Below, in pieces: positions 26,248 to 35,820 of a stretch of 64,000 bases of DNA (the first letter of the stretch is position 1; every line of letters begins with the position of its first letter). The DNA comes from Acidobacteriaceae bacterium (lineage in GTDB: Bacteria > Acidobacteriota > Terriglobia > Bryobacterales > Bryobacteraceae): NCBI GenBank assembly GCA_019240475.1, contig JAFAYI010000019.1:124001-188000 (forward strand), read 5' to 3'. Below the pieces are notes generated by a model. The model had not been told where the DNA came from. It worked only from the letters and a program-made list of their open reading frames with translations, and made no database searches. Both the position numbers and the translations under genes were made by a program.

Positions 26248-27075
26248 ATGGGTCCTCAAGCGCCGGGCGAGCAGCCCAAACTGCCGATTCCGGGTGTTCA
26301 AAACATAATTGCAATCGGTTCGGGGAAAGGCGGAGTGGGCAAGAGCACCGTCGCCGTGAACCTCGCGATCACGCTAGCGAAACTGGGCCACAGAGTCGGG
26401 CTGCTCGATGCGGACGTTTACGGGCCAAACGTTCCGCTGATGATGGGAATTCGAGAGACGCCGCATGCGATCGGACAGCGTATACAGCCGCTCGAAGCCC
26501 ACGGCGTGAGAATCATGTCCATGGGATTTCTAAATCCCGGCGACAAGCCGCTGGTGTGGCGCGGGCCCATGTTGAACAGCGTGATGCAGCAGTTCCTGCG
26601 CAACGTGGATTGGGGCGAACTGGATTATCTCATCATCGATCTACCCCCGGGGACCGGAGACGTGCAGTTGACTCTGATTCAAACCACTCCCCTGACGGGC
26701 GCGGTCGTGGTGACGACGCCTTCGGACGTTTCGCTCGAAGACGCGCGCAAAGCGGTGCACATGTTCGAGCAGGTGCGCGAGCAGGTGCTCGGTATCGTCG
26801 AGAACATGAGCTATCTGGAGCACAGCGGCGAGCGTATCTACGTGTTCGGCAAAGGCGGCGGCGCGAGGACAGCGGAAACGATGAACGTGCCGCTGCTGGC
26901 GGAGATCCCGCTGGACCCGCGGACACGCGAAGGCGGCGATTCGGGCAAGCCGATTGCGACCGTGAAGGAGCCGAACGCGCAAGCCGCGCTTTTCGAGAAG
27001 CTGGCGCACACCGTAATCGCAAAAGCAGAGGCGAGTAAGACCAAGCAGCGGCCGACGATCACGATAGCAGACTAG
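26248..27075 (+). CDS. Mrp/NBP35-type P-loop ATPase without CxxC
   Basis: This 275-residue deviant-Walker ATPase has GSGKGGVGKSTVAVNLA at residues 25-40, LLDADVYGPNVPLMMG and IIDLPPGTGDVQLTL, all typical of ApbC/Mrp iron-sulfur carriers. Two parts are missing. There is no N-terminal DUF59 domain. The Fe-S-binding CPxC that normally follows ENMSY is replaced by LEHSGERIYVFG. Without those cysteines the usual bridging cluster cannot form in the known way. The ATG at 26248 has GAGG close upstream. It could still act as an ATPase partner or a non-cluster homologue. Confidence 0.82.
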   Translation: MGPQAPGEQPKLPIPGVQNIIAIGSGKGGVGKSTVAVNLAITLAKLGHRVGLLDADVYGPNVPLMMGIRETPHAIGQRIQPLEAHGVRIMSMGFLNPGDKPLVWRGPMLNSVMQQFLRNVDWGELDYLIIDLPPGTGDVQLTLIQTTPLTGAVVVTTPSDVSLEDARKAVHMFEQVREQVLGIVENMSYLEHSGERIYVFGKGGGARTAETMNVPLLAEIPLDPRTREGGDSGKPIATVKEPNAQAALFEKLAHTVIAKAEASKTKQRPTITIAD

Positions 27076-27081
27076 TATATT
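27076..27081 (+). promoter_or_regulatory. -10-like hexamer for the 27090 gene
   Basis: TATATT lies 8 bases before the ATG of the next gene, in an AT-rich stretch, with no Shine-Dalgarno sequence. This suggests a separate, leaderless transcript. Confidence 0.3.
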
Positions 27082-27089
27082 GTTATTCG

Positions 27090-27833
27090 ATGGCCGACCA
27101 AGATTCGCCAGTGCTCGATCTTAAGTTAGATCGCCTCTCTAAACTGTCAGGTATTTTCGTGCCGATCGTCATTGGACTTGTGGGTGGATATTACGCCTGT
27201 CAAAAGGATTGCAGCGATAGAGAATTTCGTATCGCAGAACAAAAACGAAACGAAGATCAGAGAGAGTTTGACAATACTCAAAAACAATACGCCAACTTAA
27301 GTGCGCTGCTACCCCTACTTACAAGTGGGAAACAAGACCTGGTCGAGGCGGCAGTAGACGTGTACACCTCCGAGGCCAAAACGCGTCAAGCTCCAACAGA
27401 CTTACAGGACACAATTGAAAAGCTGAAGGCTCGCTTTCCGGAGCTGGCTAACCCTATCGACCGGGCAACCGAAGCAGGCCAGAGGCAAATCTGCAAATTG
27501 AATCCCGATGGTCTGTATATTCAGGTGGCAAATGACAGCAATCAGCTAGCGCTCGGTAAAGATCTGGATCAAAGGCTCACGAAGAGCGGCATTTCTCCTG
27601 CGGTTCAAGGCGTTCAGCGAATCGATGCAGGCCCGCGCACCACAGAGCTGAGATATTACTTCAGCCAGCGAACTAACGCGCAGGCGGACCAGATTATCCG
27701 TAAGTTGAATTCCGTCGGCATTCAGGATATCCAAAAAGCCGATTTAAGTGCAGAATATCTCAAGCCGGGCTGCTCGCCTCCCGCCGTTTACGAACTTTGG
27801 ATCGGGACGTCTTCTCCGCTGACACAGCATTAG
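27090..27833 (+). CDS. Membrane-anchored protein of unknown function
   Basis: I do not recognise a family. The 247-residue product has one hydrophobic helix (residues 20-37) near its N-terminus. A charged, probably coiled helix follows (about 40-70) and then a helical segment. The C-terminal ~110 residues start at GLYIQVANDSNQ and contain two similar beta-alpha units; this is reminiscent of SPOR or LytR C-terminal domains, but not clearly either. Codon use is more AT-rich than in its neighbours, which suggests recent transfer. It is convergent with sdhB. Confidence 0.55.
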   Translation: MADQDSPVLDLKLDRLSKLSGIFVPIVIGLVGGYYACQKDCSDREFRIAEQKRNEDQREFDNTQKQYANLSALLPLLTSGKQDLVEAAVDVYTSEAKTRQAPTDLQDTIEKLKARFPELANPIDRATEAGQRQICKLNPDGLYIQVANDSNQLALGKDLDQRLTKSGISPAVQGVQRIDAGPRTTELRYYFSQRTNAQADQIIRKLNSVGIQDIQKADLSAEYLKPGCSPPAVYELWIGTSSPLTQH

Positions 27834-27851
27834 CTGGCGGCGAAGTAAGCG

Positions 27852-28676
27852 CTACTCGGTAGCGCGATCGACTTTTAGCTTGGAACCGGTGCTCCACTCC
27901 GTAAATGGACGGATGGTGGTGACCAGATTGTCGCGCTCCCGCCAACTGCCTCGAATATAGTCGCGATTCATGGCGGCGATCACTTCGAGGGGAATTTCCT
28001 TGGGGCAAACGCCAGTGCATTCGCCGATGTTGGTGCACCCGCCGAAGCCCTCCGCGTTCATTTGCGCGACCATGCGAAGAGCGCGTACGTCGCGCTCGGG
28101 CTTGCCTTGCGGCAGGATGCCGAGATGGGCGATCTTCGCGCCGGTGAATAGCGCCGCGGAAGCGTTCGGGCACGCGGCGACACAAGCTCCGCAACCGATG
28201 CAGGCTGCCGCGTCCATCGCGCGGTCAGCCGATTCTTTCGACACCAGGATGGCGTTGCCGTCCGGCGCGCTGCCGGTTGAGACGGAGACATAGCCGCCGG
28301 AGCTGATGATGCGGTCGAACGACCGGCGGTCCACGACCAGATCTTTGATGAGCGGGAACGCGCGGGCGCGCCAGGGTTCCAGAACCAACTCCTGGCCTTC
28401 TTTGAAATGCCGAAGGGTCAACTGACAAACGGTAGTAGCGGGCAACGGTCCGTGCGCGACGCCGTTGATCATGAATCCGCAGGAACCGCATATGCCTTCT
28501 CGGCAATCGTGCTCGAACGCCACTGGATCTTCGCCGGCTTCGATCAGCCTTTCATTCAGCACGTCAAGGCACTCCAGCATCGACATGTCGGGATTTGCAT
28601 CGTCCATGGGGTAGGAGACGAACTTGCCCGCCGCACTGCGGCTCTGCTGACGCCAGATCTTCAGCTTCAGGCGCAC
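27852..28676 (-). CDS. sdhB: Succinate dehydrogenase iron-sulfur subunit
   Basis: This 274-residue subunit passes electrons from SdhA to the membrane anchor. The [2Fe-2S] site is [15 protein letters not shown], with a fourth Cys in TTVCQL. The [4Fe-4S] and [3Fe-4S] ligands are [15 protein letters not shown] and [16 protein letters not shown]. Its GTG start follows the sdhA stop with no gap (TAAGTG). The longer-than-usual C-terminus and the single-polypeptide anchor suggest the SdhCAB type found with menaquinone or mixed quinones. Confidence 0.93.
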   Translation of the reverse strand: MRLKLKIWRQQSRSAAGKFVSYPMDDANPDMSMLECLDVLNERLIEAGEDPVAFEHDCREGICGSCGFMINGVAHGPLPATTVCQLTLRHFKEGQELVLEPWRARAFPLIKDLVVDRRSFDRIISSGGYVSVSTGSAPDGNAILVSKESADRAMDAAACIGCGACVAACPNASAALFTGAKIAHLGILPQGKPERDVRALRMVAQMNAEGFGGCTNIGECTGVCPKEIPLEVIAAMNRDYIRGSWRERDNLVTTIRPFTEWSTGSKLKVDRATE

Positions 28677-30590
28677 TTACTTATAGCTCCTCTGGCTGGG
28701 ATGAACATATTGGAATTCGAGCAGCTCCTTGACGAGCTCCTCGGGGCTGCCATAGCCGCGATACTCCCACGCGGCGACATACGAGTAATTATCGTCGTCG
28801 CGCTGCGCTTCGCCCTCGGCGGTCTGATACTCCTCGCGGAAATGGCCGCCACAGGATTCGTTGCGCTCCAGGGCATCTACGCACATCAGCTCGGCCAGCT
28901 CGAAGAAATCGGCCACGCGCCCGGCTTTTTCGAGGCTCTGATTGAAGTCTGCGGCGCTGCCGGGCACTCTTAGGTTGTTCCAGAATTCTTCGCGCAGTTC
29001 GCGGATCTGTTCGATCGCGAGCCGAAGTCCTCCGGCCGTCCGCGACATGCCGCAGTAATCCCAAACTATCTTGCCAAGCTGCCGATGGAACGAGTCAACC
29101 GTGCGCTTGCCGTCAATTGCGAGTAACTTCTGAGTCATCTGCTCGACTAAGGCGACCGCGTTACCCACTTCCGACTGGGATTCGCTGATCTTTTCCAGCT
29201 TGTTGCTAGCCAGATAGTCGCCCACCGTGTAAGGCACGATGAAGTAGCCATCCGACAGGCCTTGCATCAGGGCGCTAGCGCCCAGCCGATTGGCTCCGTG
29301 GTCCGAGAAATTCGCCTCCCCGATGACGAACAGACCGGGGATGCTGCTCATCAAGTGGTAATCCACCCACAAGCCGCCCATGGTGTAGTGAATGGCCGGA
29401 TAGATACGCATCGGGACGGCGTACGGATCTTCACCGGTAATCCGCTCATACATATCGAATAGATTTCCGTAGCGCTCTTCGATTGTCTTCCGGCCGAGGC
29501 GGCGAATCGAGTCGGCAAAATCCAGATAGACCCCCAAACCCGTTTCGCCGACCCCTCGCCCTTCATCACACGCATACTTCGCATTACGGGACGCCACATC
29601 CCGAGGCACCAGATTGCCGAAGCTCGGGTATCGGCGCTCCAGATAGTAGTCGCGCTCGGATTCGGGAATTCGATCGGGAGGGCGCGTGTCGCCCTTCTGC
29701 TTGGGAACCCAGATTCGGCCATCGTTGCGAAGGGATTCGCTCATGAGAGTGAGCTTGGATTGATAATCGCCAGAGACGGGAATGCAGGTCGGGTGAATCT
29801 GGGTGAAGCAAGGGTTCGCAAAGAGCGCCCCGCGTTTGTGCGCGCGCCAACTGGCCGTCACGTTTGAACCCTTGGCGTTGGTCGACAGATAGAAGACGTT
29901 GCCGTATCCTCCGGTCCCGAGAATCACGGCGTCGCCGAGATGAGTGTCGATTTCACCCGTGACCAGATTGCGAGTGACGATACCGCGAGCGCGTCCGTCA
30001 ATAACGATGAGGTCGAGCATCTCCGTGCGCGGATACATGGCGACAGAGCCGGCTTGCACCTGCCGCTCTAGCGCCTGATAAGCGCCCAGCAGGAGTTGCT
30101 GGCCGGTCTGGCCGCGAGCGTAAAACGTGCGGGAGACCTGCGCGCCGCCGAAGGAGCGGTTGGTGAGCGTGCCGCCATACTCGCGCGCGAAGGGAACGCC
30201 CTGCGCCACGCACTGGTCAATGATGCTGACGCTGATCTGCGCCAGGCGATAGACGTTGGCTTCGCGGGCGCGGAAATCGCCGCCCTTGACGGTGTCGTAG
30301 AAAAGGCGGTAGATGCTGTCGCCGTCGTTCTGGTAATTCTTTGCGGCGTTAATGCCGCCTTGAGCGGCGATCGAGTGGGCGCGGCGCGGCGAGTCCTGGA
30401 AGCAAAAACACTTGACGTTATAGCCGAGTTCGCCTAGGGTGGCCGCGGCCGATGCCCCCGCGAGGCCGGAGCCGACCACAATCAGCGAGTGTCTGCGTTT
30501 GTTGGCCGGATTCACCAGCTTCATGTTGAAGCGCGTTTCATCCCACAATCGTTCGATCGGCCCGGAGGGAATGCGGGAATTCAGTTCCAT
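28677..30590 (-). CDS. sdhA: Succinate dehydrogenase flavoprotein subunit
   Basis: This 637-residue catalytic subunit covalently binds FAD and oxidises succinate. Visible are the dinucleotide motif [12 protein letters not shown], the FAD-linking histidine in [14 protein letters not shown], and the active-site stretch THPTC-like [22 protein letters not shown] and the [21 protein letters not shown] segment are also present. The ATG at 30590 is chosen; the open frame above it is a shadow of sdhC. It lies 5 bases after the sdhC stop. Confidence 0.94.
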   Translation of the reverse strand: MELNSRIPSGPIERLWDETRFNMKLVNPANKRRHSLIVVGSGLAGASAAATLGELGYNVKCFCFQDSPRRAHSIAAQGGINAAKNYQNDGDSIYRLFYDTVKGGDFRAREANVYRLAQISVSIIDQCVAQGVPFAREYGGTLTNRSFGGAQVSRTFYARGQTGQQLLLGAYQALERQVQAGSVAMYPRTEMLDLIVIDGRARGIVTRNLVTGEIDTHLGDAVILGTGGYGNVFYLSTNAKGSNVTASWRAHKRGALFANPCFTQIHPTCIPVSGDYQSKLTLMSESLRNDGRIWVPKQKGDTRPPDRIPESERDYYLERRYPSFGNLVPRDVASRNAKYACDEGRGVGETGLGVYLDFADSIRRLGRKTIEERYGNLFDMYERITGEDPYAVPMRIYPAIHYTMGGLWVDYHLMSSIPGLFVIGEANFSDHGANRLGASALMQGLSDGYFIVPYTVGDYLASNKLEKISESQSEVGNAVALVEQMTQKLLAIDGKRTVDSFHRQLGKIVWDYCGMSRTAGGLRLAIEQIRELREEFWNNLRVPGSAADFNQSLEKAGRVADFFELAELMCVDALERNESCGGHFREEYQTAEGEAQRDDDNYSYVAAWEYRGYGSPEELVKELLEFQYVHPSQRSYK

Positions 30591-30595
30591 TTGCG

Positions 30596-31285
30596 TTACT
30601 TGACGACGCCCAGCATGACGCTGACCGGGACGGATATGTATCCGGCCGCGATCAGGATGGCAAGCGCCAGCGCGCCTTTCTTGAGGATCGGCGTGTGGCG
30701 TGGATGATTGAAGCCAACCGATTGAAACATGCTCCATGCGCCGTGGCGAATGTGAAACGCGAGCAACACCATGGAGAACACGTACCACGCCGAGACATAC
30801 CAAACCTGGAAGCCGGCAACGACATTGTGATAAACGTCTGCTGGCACGAATTCTCCGCCCGGTTGAATGACGCCGGCTGTAAGATGCAACAGATGATAGA
30901 TCACGAACGCCAGTAGGATAGGGCCGCTCCAGTACATGGTGCGGGAAGCGTAGCTGGAAGCGATGTTGTCGCGGTGCGAATAGCCGACAGGCCGCGCCTT
31001 GGTCTTGCGAACCGCGAGCTGAACGGATGCCCAAATGTGGAGCACGACGGAGACGATGAGCACCGATCGCACAGCCCAAAGGATTTCCGGGACGCTGTGC
31101 AGAAAGTGGCCATAGTCGTTGAGCTTTTCCGGACCCTCGAAGATCTGCAAATTGCCGAGCATATGGCCGATCACAAACAGAAAGAGTATGGCGCCGGTGA
31201 CGGCCATGACGGCTTTCTTTCCGTTGGTGGAAGCCCAAAAGCGCGCAGGCCGAACATCGCGAGCGCCGAGTACGGTAGTTGCCAT
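30596..31285 (-). CDS. sdhC: Succinate dehydrogenase cytochrome b subunit
   Basis: This 229-residue integral membrane protein has five predicted helices and several conserved histidines, including [27 protein letters not shown] and AFHIRHG. They fit diheme ligation in the single-subunit cytochrome b558 anchors. It is first in the sdhCAB operon. The subunit passes electrons to the quinone pool. About 120 bases separate its start from the divergent acyl-CoA dehydrogenase gene. Confidence 0.92.
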   Translation of the reverse strand: MATTVLGARDVRPARFWASTNGKKAVMAVTGAILFLFVIGHMLGNLQIFEGPEKLNDYGHFLHSVPEILWAVRSVLIVSVVLHIWASVQLAVRKTKARPVGYSHRDNIASSYASRTMYWSGPILLAFVIYHLLHLTAGVIQPGGEFVPADVYHNVVAGFQVWYVSAWYVFSMVLLAFHIRHGAWSMFQSVGFNHPRHTPILKKGALALAILIAAGYISVPVSVMLGVVK

Positions 31286-31393
31286 GCTGAATCCTAGCTT
31301 TGCGCGAAAACAGCGCCTTCGTCAGTTGTCCTGCGGGCATCTGACAAGAGGCGCTGACAATTCCAGGGTAACGCAGGGCATGAATGAGACGGC

Positions 31394-31399
31394 TACAAT
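31394..31399 (+). promoter_or_regulatory. -10-like hexamer for glutaryl-CoA dehydrogenase-type gene
   Basis: TACAAT lies 9 bases before the ATG, with no good -35 box and no ribosome site between. This is the pattern expected of a leaderless transcript. Confidence 0.3.
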
Positions 31400-31408
31400 G
31401 GAGCCGGT

Positions 31409-32578
31409 ATGCCCCGTTTCCCAGGCGTCGATTACATGCAATTCGACTCGCTGCTCAGCGAACAGGAGTTGATGGTGCGCCAGACGGCGCGCCAGTTTGT
31501 CGACGACCGCGTGGCGCCGGTGGTGCGAGAGGCCTTCAACGCGGGTACATTTCCCAAACAGCTGATTCCGCAAATGGCCGAGTTGGGTTTCTTCGGCGCG
31601 AACCTGGAAGGTTACGGCTGCGCCGGCATGAACAACGTGGAGTACGGGCTGATCATGCAGGAGATTGAGCGCGGCGACTCGGGTTTGCGCAGCTTCGTCA
31701 GCGTCCAAGGCGCGCTGGTGATGTATCCGATCCACGCGTTCGGCTCGGAAGAACAGAAGCAGCGCTGGCTTCCCAGGCTGCAGTCGGGCGATGCAATCGG
31801 CTGCTTCGGGTTGACCGAGCCCGGGTTCGGCTCAAACCCGTCGGCCATGGGCACGACCGCCGAACAGCGTGGCGATAGCTGGGTGCTCAACGGAGAAAAG
31901 ACCTGGATTACGAATGGCTCGCTGGCCGACGTTGCGGTGGTGTGGGCGCGCGCGTCCGAAGGGATTCGCGGGTTTCTTGTGGAGAAAGGCGCGCCCGGCT
32001 ACTCGACGAGCGATATACACGGCAAGCTCTCCATGCGAGCATCGGTCACATCGAGCCTGCATTTTGCCGAGTGCGCGATTCCCCGCGAGAACCAATTGCC
32101 ATGCGCCAAAGGGCTGAAGGCCGCGCTGAGCTGCCTTTCGCAAGCGCGCTTCGGCATCGGCTGGGGCGCTCTGGGCGCGGCAATGGATTGCTACGAAACG
32201 GCGCGCGCCTACACGCTAGCGCGCAAACAGTTCGACGAGCGGCCGCTCGCGAGCCACCAGTTGGTGCAAGAAAAGCTTGCGTGGATGATTACTGAGATTA
32301 CCAAGGCGCAGTTGCTGGCGCTGCAAGTGGCGAAGCTGAAAGACGTAGGCAAAGTGGAGGCTGCGCACATCTCGATGCTGAAGCGCAACAACGTCGCGAT
32401 TGCATTGGAATGCGCGCGTTTAAGTCGCGACTTGCTCGGCGCAAACGGCATCATGGACGAGTATCCGATCATGCGTCACATGTGCAACCTCGAAACGGTG
32501 AAGACGTACGAGGGTACCGAGCATATTCACACGCTGGTGATCGGGGAGAAGGTGACGGGGATTCCCGCCTACCGTTGA
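31409..32578 (+). CDS. Acyl-CoA dehydrogenase, glutaryl-CoA type
   Basis: This 389-residue FAD enzyme contains [16 protein letters not shown] and [17 protein letters not shown], both acyl-CoA dehydrogenase hallmarks. Near the C-terminus [20 protein letters not shown] has the catalytic glutamate in the position and context of glutaryl-CoA dehydrogenase. Loss of CO2 from glutaryl-CoA in lysine or tryptophan breakdown is therefore the best guess. It is divergent from sdhC; the following gene is convergent. No electron-transfer flavoprotein genes are near. Confidence 0.85.
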   Translation: MPRFPGVDYMQFDSLLSEQELMVRQTARQFVDDRVAPVVREAFNAGTFPKQLIPQMAELGFFGANLEGYGCAGMNNVEYGLIMQEIERGDSGLRSFVSVQGALVMYPIHAFGSEEQKQRWLPRLQSGDAIGCFGLTEPGFGSNPSAMGTTAEQRGDSWVLNGEKTWITNGSLADVAVVWARASEGIRGFLVEKGAPGYSTSDIHGKLSMRASVTSSLHFAECAIPRENQLPCAKGLKAALSCLSQARFGIGWGALGAAMDCYETARAYTLARKQFDERPLASHQLVQEKLAWMITEITKAQLLALQVAKLKDVGKVEAAHISMLKRNNVAIALECARLSRDLLGANGIMDEYPIMRHMCNLETVKTYEGTEHIHTLVIGEKVTGIPAYR

Positions 32579-32588
32579 GCGGCGGCTA

Positions 32589-33008
32589 TTACTCCGGAGC
32601 CGAACTCAATTGCTTCTCGATCTGTTCGTGTAGAACAGCCACCCCTGGATCGCGCTGAACCGCGGTCAGATACCGCTTCCAAAAATTATCGCTGTCTCTC
32701 GAGGGGGAAAGCAGAGCGCGCATATCTTCGATAAGCAGCTCAAAGTCGCGCGAAGAGGCGAGAGGTTTTCTGGCCGCGAGCTTCTCGTCGATCTGCACGA
32801 TAAGAGTGGTGACGGGGCGCAGCCAGGCAAACCAGCTATCGTTGATAAGCAACTGGAGAAAAGCGGCGGGGGAAGCGATCGGGCCGTGAACGATCTCGTA
32901 GGAGGTTCGTTCGGAATCGAGCAGCGCTTTATGCAACGCGAGTAGAGTCTCCCGGAGGGCTGCCAATCGTTGTCGCGCCAAGTCTGGAGGAGGCTCAGGC
33001 AACTCCAT
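32589..33008 (-). CDS. Conserved hypothetical helical protein, 139 aa
   Basis: I do not recognise a named family. The protein is all-helical, soluble and cysteine-free. Its motif sequence includes LLALHKALLDSERTSYE, NDSWFAWLRPVT, IDEKLAARKPL and FWKRYLTAVQRDP. Similar short proteins of unknown function occur in Acidobacteria and Proteobacteria. It ends 10 bases from the convergent acyl-CoA dehydrogenase stop. Confidence 0.6.
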   Translation of the reverse strand: MELPEPPPDLARQRLAALRETLLALHKALLDSERTSYEIVHGPIASPAAFLQLLINDSWFAWLRPVTTLIVQIDEKLAARKPLASSRDFELLIEDMRALLSPSRDSDNFWKRYLTAVQRDPGVAVLHEQIEKQLSSAPE

Positions 33009-33052
33009 GCACCTCCAGAGTAACGCGGGCGAGTGCGGATCCGGACGCGCGA

Positions 33053-34276
33053 TTACTTGTTCGATTCGGCGCCCGCCTGTTCGAGCTTGGCGAGATCTTC
33101 GCGAAGCGCGGTGGCGTCCTTGCCGTTAGGAACCAACTGAAGGTAGGCGCGCAGGTGGAGCGCGGCTTCGGAGTAATCGCCCCTTGCCGCGAGCAGATGC
33201 GCGAGCAGGCTCTCGGCTTGTGGATACTTGTGCGCGGAGTCTAGCTTGAGCAGGCTTCTGAGACTGGCCTCGGCGGCAGCCGGCTTATTGAGATTGTAGT
33301 TCGCGAAAGCGTTGGACCAGAAGGCGCCCGGAAACTCCACAGCGTTCAGGTCGGTCGCCTGTTTACTGAAATCGGCGGCGGCCTGCCAATCGGATTCCTT
33401 AATAGCAAGGTCGGCGAGAGCCTCATAGGGGCTGACGTATTTCTTATCGGCTGCAATGGCGGAAAGAAAAGCTTTCCGCGCATCGCCGCTCCTGCCCCGC
33501 ATCTTCTGCACTTGACCGAGAGCAAACCAGGCGACCGCATACTGCGGGTAAGCGCCGGTCGCCGCGGTCAGGCGCTTCTCGGCGTTTTCCAAGTCGCCTT
33601 TCTGGAAGAGCTGAACGCCCTTTTCGTAATCTTTTCGGGCATGTCGTGGAGCTAGGGCGGTGGTGACGCTGATGGTGGTCCCCTGCACGTTACCCAGGCG
33701 GTGGAGCACGATCGTTCCCAGGTCGGGATCGTCGAGCGAGCGGCGCGTCGCAAGATCTACGACATCCGACCGGTAACCGGGATAAGAGGCGCGCAGCTCA
33801 CAATTGAAGAGCGGATCGGCGCGATTGCGGCTTGCGCCTGCCAAGGGACTGCTTGATCCAGACGAAGACCATTGGTCGCTCGGCCGGCCCCCTGCCGACG
33901 CGTCCGCGGCATCGGTATCGACCGTCAGATTCTGATCGAGTTGCAACGAGAATCGGCCTTTTACATCGGTGTGAGCCTCGAGACGCGGCGTACCGCTGCA
34001 GACGCGTTCGATTCGTATATTCGAGTTGGTCGGCGCGCCATCGTCGAAGACCACTTTACCGGAGAGAAACAGGTTGCGCGGACTCGATTCGATCGGAGAG
34101 CTTGCCGTACCCGGAAAAGAACCCGTTCCCGCAGTGGAGCGAGTTGTTGACCCGAATCCACCGCCAGCGCCGGAGCTGGGCGCGGAAGGAGCGCGTTGCG
34201 CAAGCGCGGAAGAAGCATTCAGGGATATAACCGCCGCGGAGACTATGAGGAAGCGGTCGGCCCAGTTACAGCGCAT
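33053..34276 (-). CDS. Exported TPR protein with carboxypeptidase-regulatory-like region
   Basis: This 407-residue protein has a signal peptide (residues 1-27), then a Ser/Gly/Thr-rich linker. A beta-sandwich-like region with LFLSGKVVFDDGAPT follows, as in carboxypeptidase regulatory-like repeats common in Acidobacteria. From about residue 220 there are at least four TPR helices pairs (for example GVQLFQKGDLENAEKRLTAA and ALADLAIKESDWQAAADFSK). Such proteins usually scaffold other proteins in the envelope. The ATG at 34276 follows GGAGG. Confidence 0.75.
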   Translation of the reverse strand: MRCNWADRFLIVSAAVISLNASSALAQRAPSAPSSGAGGGFGSTTRSTAGTGSFPGTASSPIESSPRNLFLSGKVVFDDGAPTNSNIRIERVCSGTPRLEAHTDVKGRFSLQLDQNLTVDTDAADASAGGRPSDQWSSSGSSSPLAGASRNRADPLFNCELRASYPGYRSDVVDLATRRSLDDPDLGTIVLHRLGNVQGTTISVTTALAPRHARKDYEKGVQLFQKGDLENAEKRLTAATGAYPQYAVAWFALGQVQKMRGRSGDARKAFLSAIAADKKYVSPYEALADLAIKESDWQAAADFSKQATDLNAVEFPGAFWSNAFANYNLNKPAAAEASLRSLLKLDSAHKYPQAESLLAHLLAARGDYSEAALHLRAYLQLVPNGKDATALREDLAKLEQAGAESNK

Positions 34277-34366
34277 GGAACCTCCCAACTGTGTGGTTCG
34301 AGTATCTCACAAAAATGGCGACGTCCCGCTACGGAAAGGCGCCGCCGCGCGTGCTTACAAGTTTTG

Positions 34367-34771
34367 CTAGGACGGTAGCGGCGAGGTGCAGAAGGCGCAG
34401 CGCCGAGCGGCAATAGGCACTTCGCTGAGACATTCGGGACACTTCTTCACGGTCGGGTCGGGCGGAGTTTGGCCGCGCCGCGCGCGAGCCACGATGGTAT
34501 TTACAGGCAGAACGACTAAGAAGTAAACCGCCGCGCCGATCAGAAGGAACGAGACCAGCGCGTTAATGAAGTCGCCTATGGGAAATATGCTGTTGTGAAT
34601 CGTAAACGCGATCCGCGCGAAGTCGGGTTTACCTACGATCGCGGCGATCAAAGGCGTGATGAGATCCTTGACGAGCGCCGTGACGACCGCGCCAAACGCC
34701 GCGCCCATCACTACGGCGACCGCCAGGTCCAACACATTGCCGCGCAACATGAACTGCTTGAAGCCTTTCAT
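34367..34771 (-). CDS. mscL: Large-conductance mechanosensitive channel
   Basis: This 134-residue inner-membrane channel opens under membrane tension. MKGFKQFMLRGNVLDLAVAVVMGAAFG, read in parts, gives the N-terminal amphipathic helix and first membrane helix; the second helix is ALVSFLLIGAAVYFLVVLPVN. The C-terminus is a zinc ribbon with CPEC and CAFC pairs, seen in a subset of MscL proteins. The ATG at 34771 is preceded by AAAGGAG at 8 bases, which fixes the start over a much longer open frame. It follows recX by 24 bases on the same strand. Confidence 0.92.
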   Translation of the reverse strand: MKGFKQFMLRGNVLDLAVAVVMGAAFGAVVTALVKDLITPLIAAIVGKPDFARIAFTIHNSIFPIGDFINALVSFLLIGAAVYFLVVLPVNTIVARARRGQTPPDPTVKKCPECLSEVPIAARRCAFCTSPLPS

Positions 34772-34794
34772 ATTTATGTCTCCTTTCGAATCGG

Positions 34795-35325
34795 TTACTC
34801 CTCGCCTTCGATTCCATCCCAGTCGTCGGCCTTGGCAGTGTACTGCTTTAAAACGGCGAGCACTCGGGCGCCATTGAATCCCGCGGCTCGCAAACGGCGA
34901 TACGCCCCGGCTAGGTTCTTGTCTTCGGCGAGGTATTGTTTCAGATTCTTTCCGCGATACTTGCGCGCCAGAAATTGATGAATCAGATCCTGCTCGTCGG
35001 CGCCGGCAAATGCTGTCTCGACGGCGCGCTCGGCAATCGAGCTTGAGACTCGCTTCGCGCGCAGCTCGCGCAGGACGCGAGAACGGCCGAAGCCCTGGTT
35101 GCGAAGGCGCGCGGATGCAAGGGTTTCGGAAAACTTGCGGTCGTCCGTGAACCCGTATTCCCGCAGTTTTGCGAGTGTGGCATTCAAGACTATGGGAGAT
35201 TGGGCGCGAGCAGCCAGCTTTTGTTTCAACTCGTAGGCTGAGTGAGCTCGTTGGCCGAGCGCGCGCAGAGCATAGCTCCACAGCCCGTCCTCGTCGAGCT
35301 TTCGCGGTTGGGCGCGCAATGCCAT
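34795..35325 (-). CDS. recX: RecX recombination regulator
   Basis: This 176-residue helical protein has three RecX repeats, with YALRALGQRAHSAYELKQKL as the first and GFTDDRKFSETLASARL as the second. RecX binds and inhibits RecA filaments. recA is not in the window. The gene reads toward mscL and is divergent from the YtxH gene. Confidence 0.87.
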   Translation of the reverse strand: MALRAQPRKLDEDGLWSYALRALGQRAHSAYELKQKLAARAQSPIVLNATLAKLREYGFTDDRKFSETLASARLRNQGFGRSRVLRELRAKRVSSSIAERAVETAFAGADEQDLIHQFLARKYRGKNLKQYLAEDKNLAGAYRRLRAAGFNGARVLAVLKQYTAKADDWDGIEGEE

Positions 35326-35418
35326 CTTGCTGAAACGTTTGCTACTGTACCACGCTCTACAGGGTGTAAAGGGCGGTTGAAACAGCCTTGCAGATTCAGA
35401 TTGGATAAGGAGATTCAG

Positions 35419-35784
35419 ATGGAGGAAAGAAGCGGATTCGGCTACTTCCTGCTGGGGTTAGGCATTGGAGTGGCAGCGGGAATTCTTTGGGCTCCACGGG
35501 CGGGCGAGGAGACCCGGCAACTACTCGCCGACAAGGCGGGCGAGGGAGCGGACTATCTCAAATCGCGTGCACAGGAAGGAAGCGATTATGTCCGGCAGCG
35601 CACCGAGGATTTGAAAGGCACAGCAGCCGATCTCTATGAGAAGGGCCGGCAAACCGTGTCGCGCCAGAAAGACACGCTGAGCGCCGCGCTGGATGCTGGT
35701 AAGCAGGCGTATCGGGATGCCGTGGACGATGTAAAGACCGCGGCGGCGGGAAGCCAGCCCAGTTCAGGCGGTACCGGAGTCTAA
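35419..35784 (+). CDS. YtxH-like membrane-anchored protein
   Basis: This 121-residue protein has an N-terminal glycine-rich helix (FGYFLLGLGIGVAAGILWAP) and the RAGEETRQLL motif of YtxH proteins. A long charged helix follows, with heptad-like repeats (KSRAQEGSDYVRQRTEDLKG) resembling LEA-type repeats. The family is linked to general stress. AAGGAG precedes the ATG. It probably forms an operon with the next gene, 36 bases downstream. Confidence 0.8.
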   Translation: MEERSGFGYFLLGLGIGVAAGILWAPRAGEETRQLLADKAGEGADYLKSRAQEGSDYVRQRTEDLKGTAADLYEKGRQTVSRQKDTLSAALDAGKQAYRDAVDDVKTAAAGSQPSSGGTGV

Positions 35785-35820
35785 CCCGCCGAAGCCGGCT
35801 AGTTACAGGATAGGGTCTGC

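Noticed and set aside
30591..31340. Extension of the sdhA frame upstream
   Set aside because: It is a shadow of sdhC; the sdhA start is the ATG at 30590.
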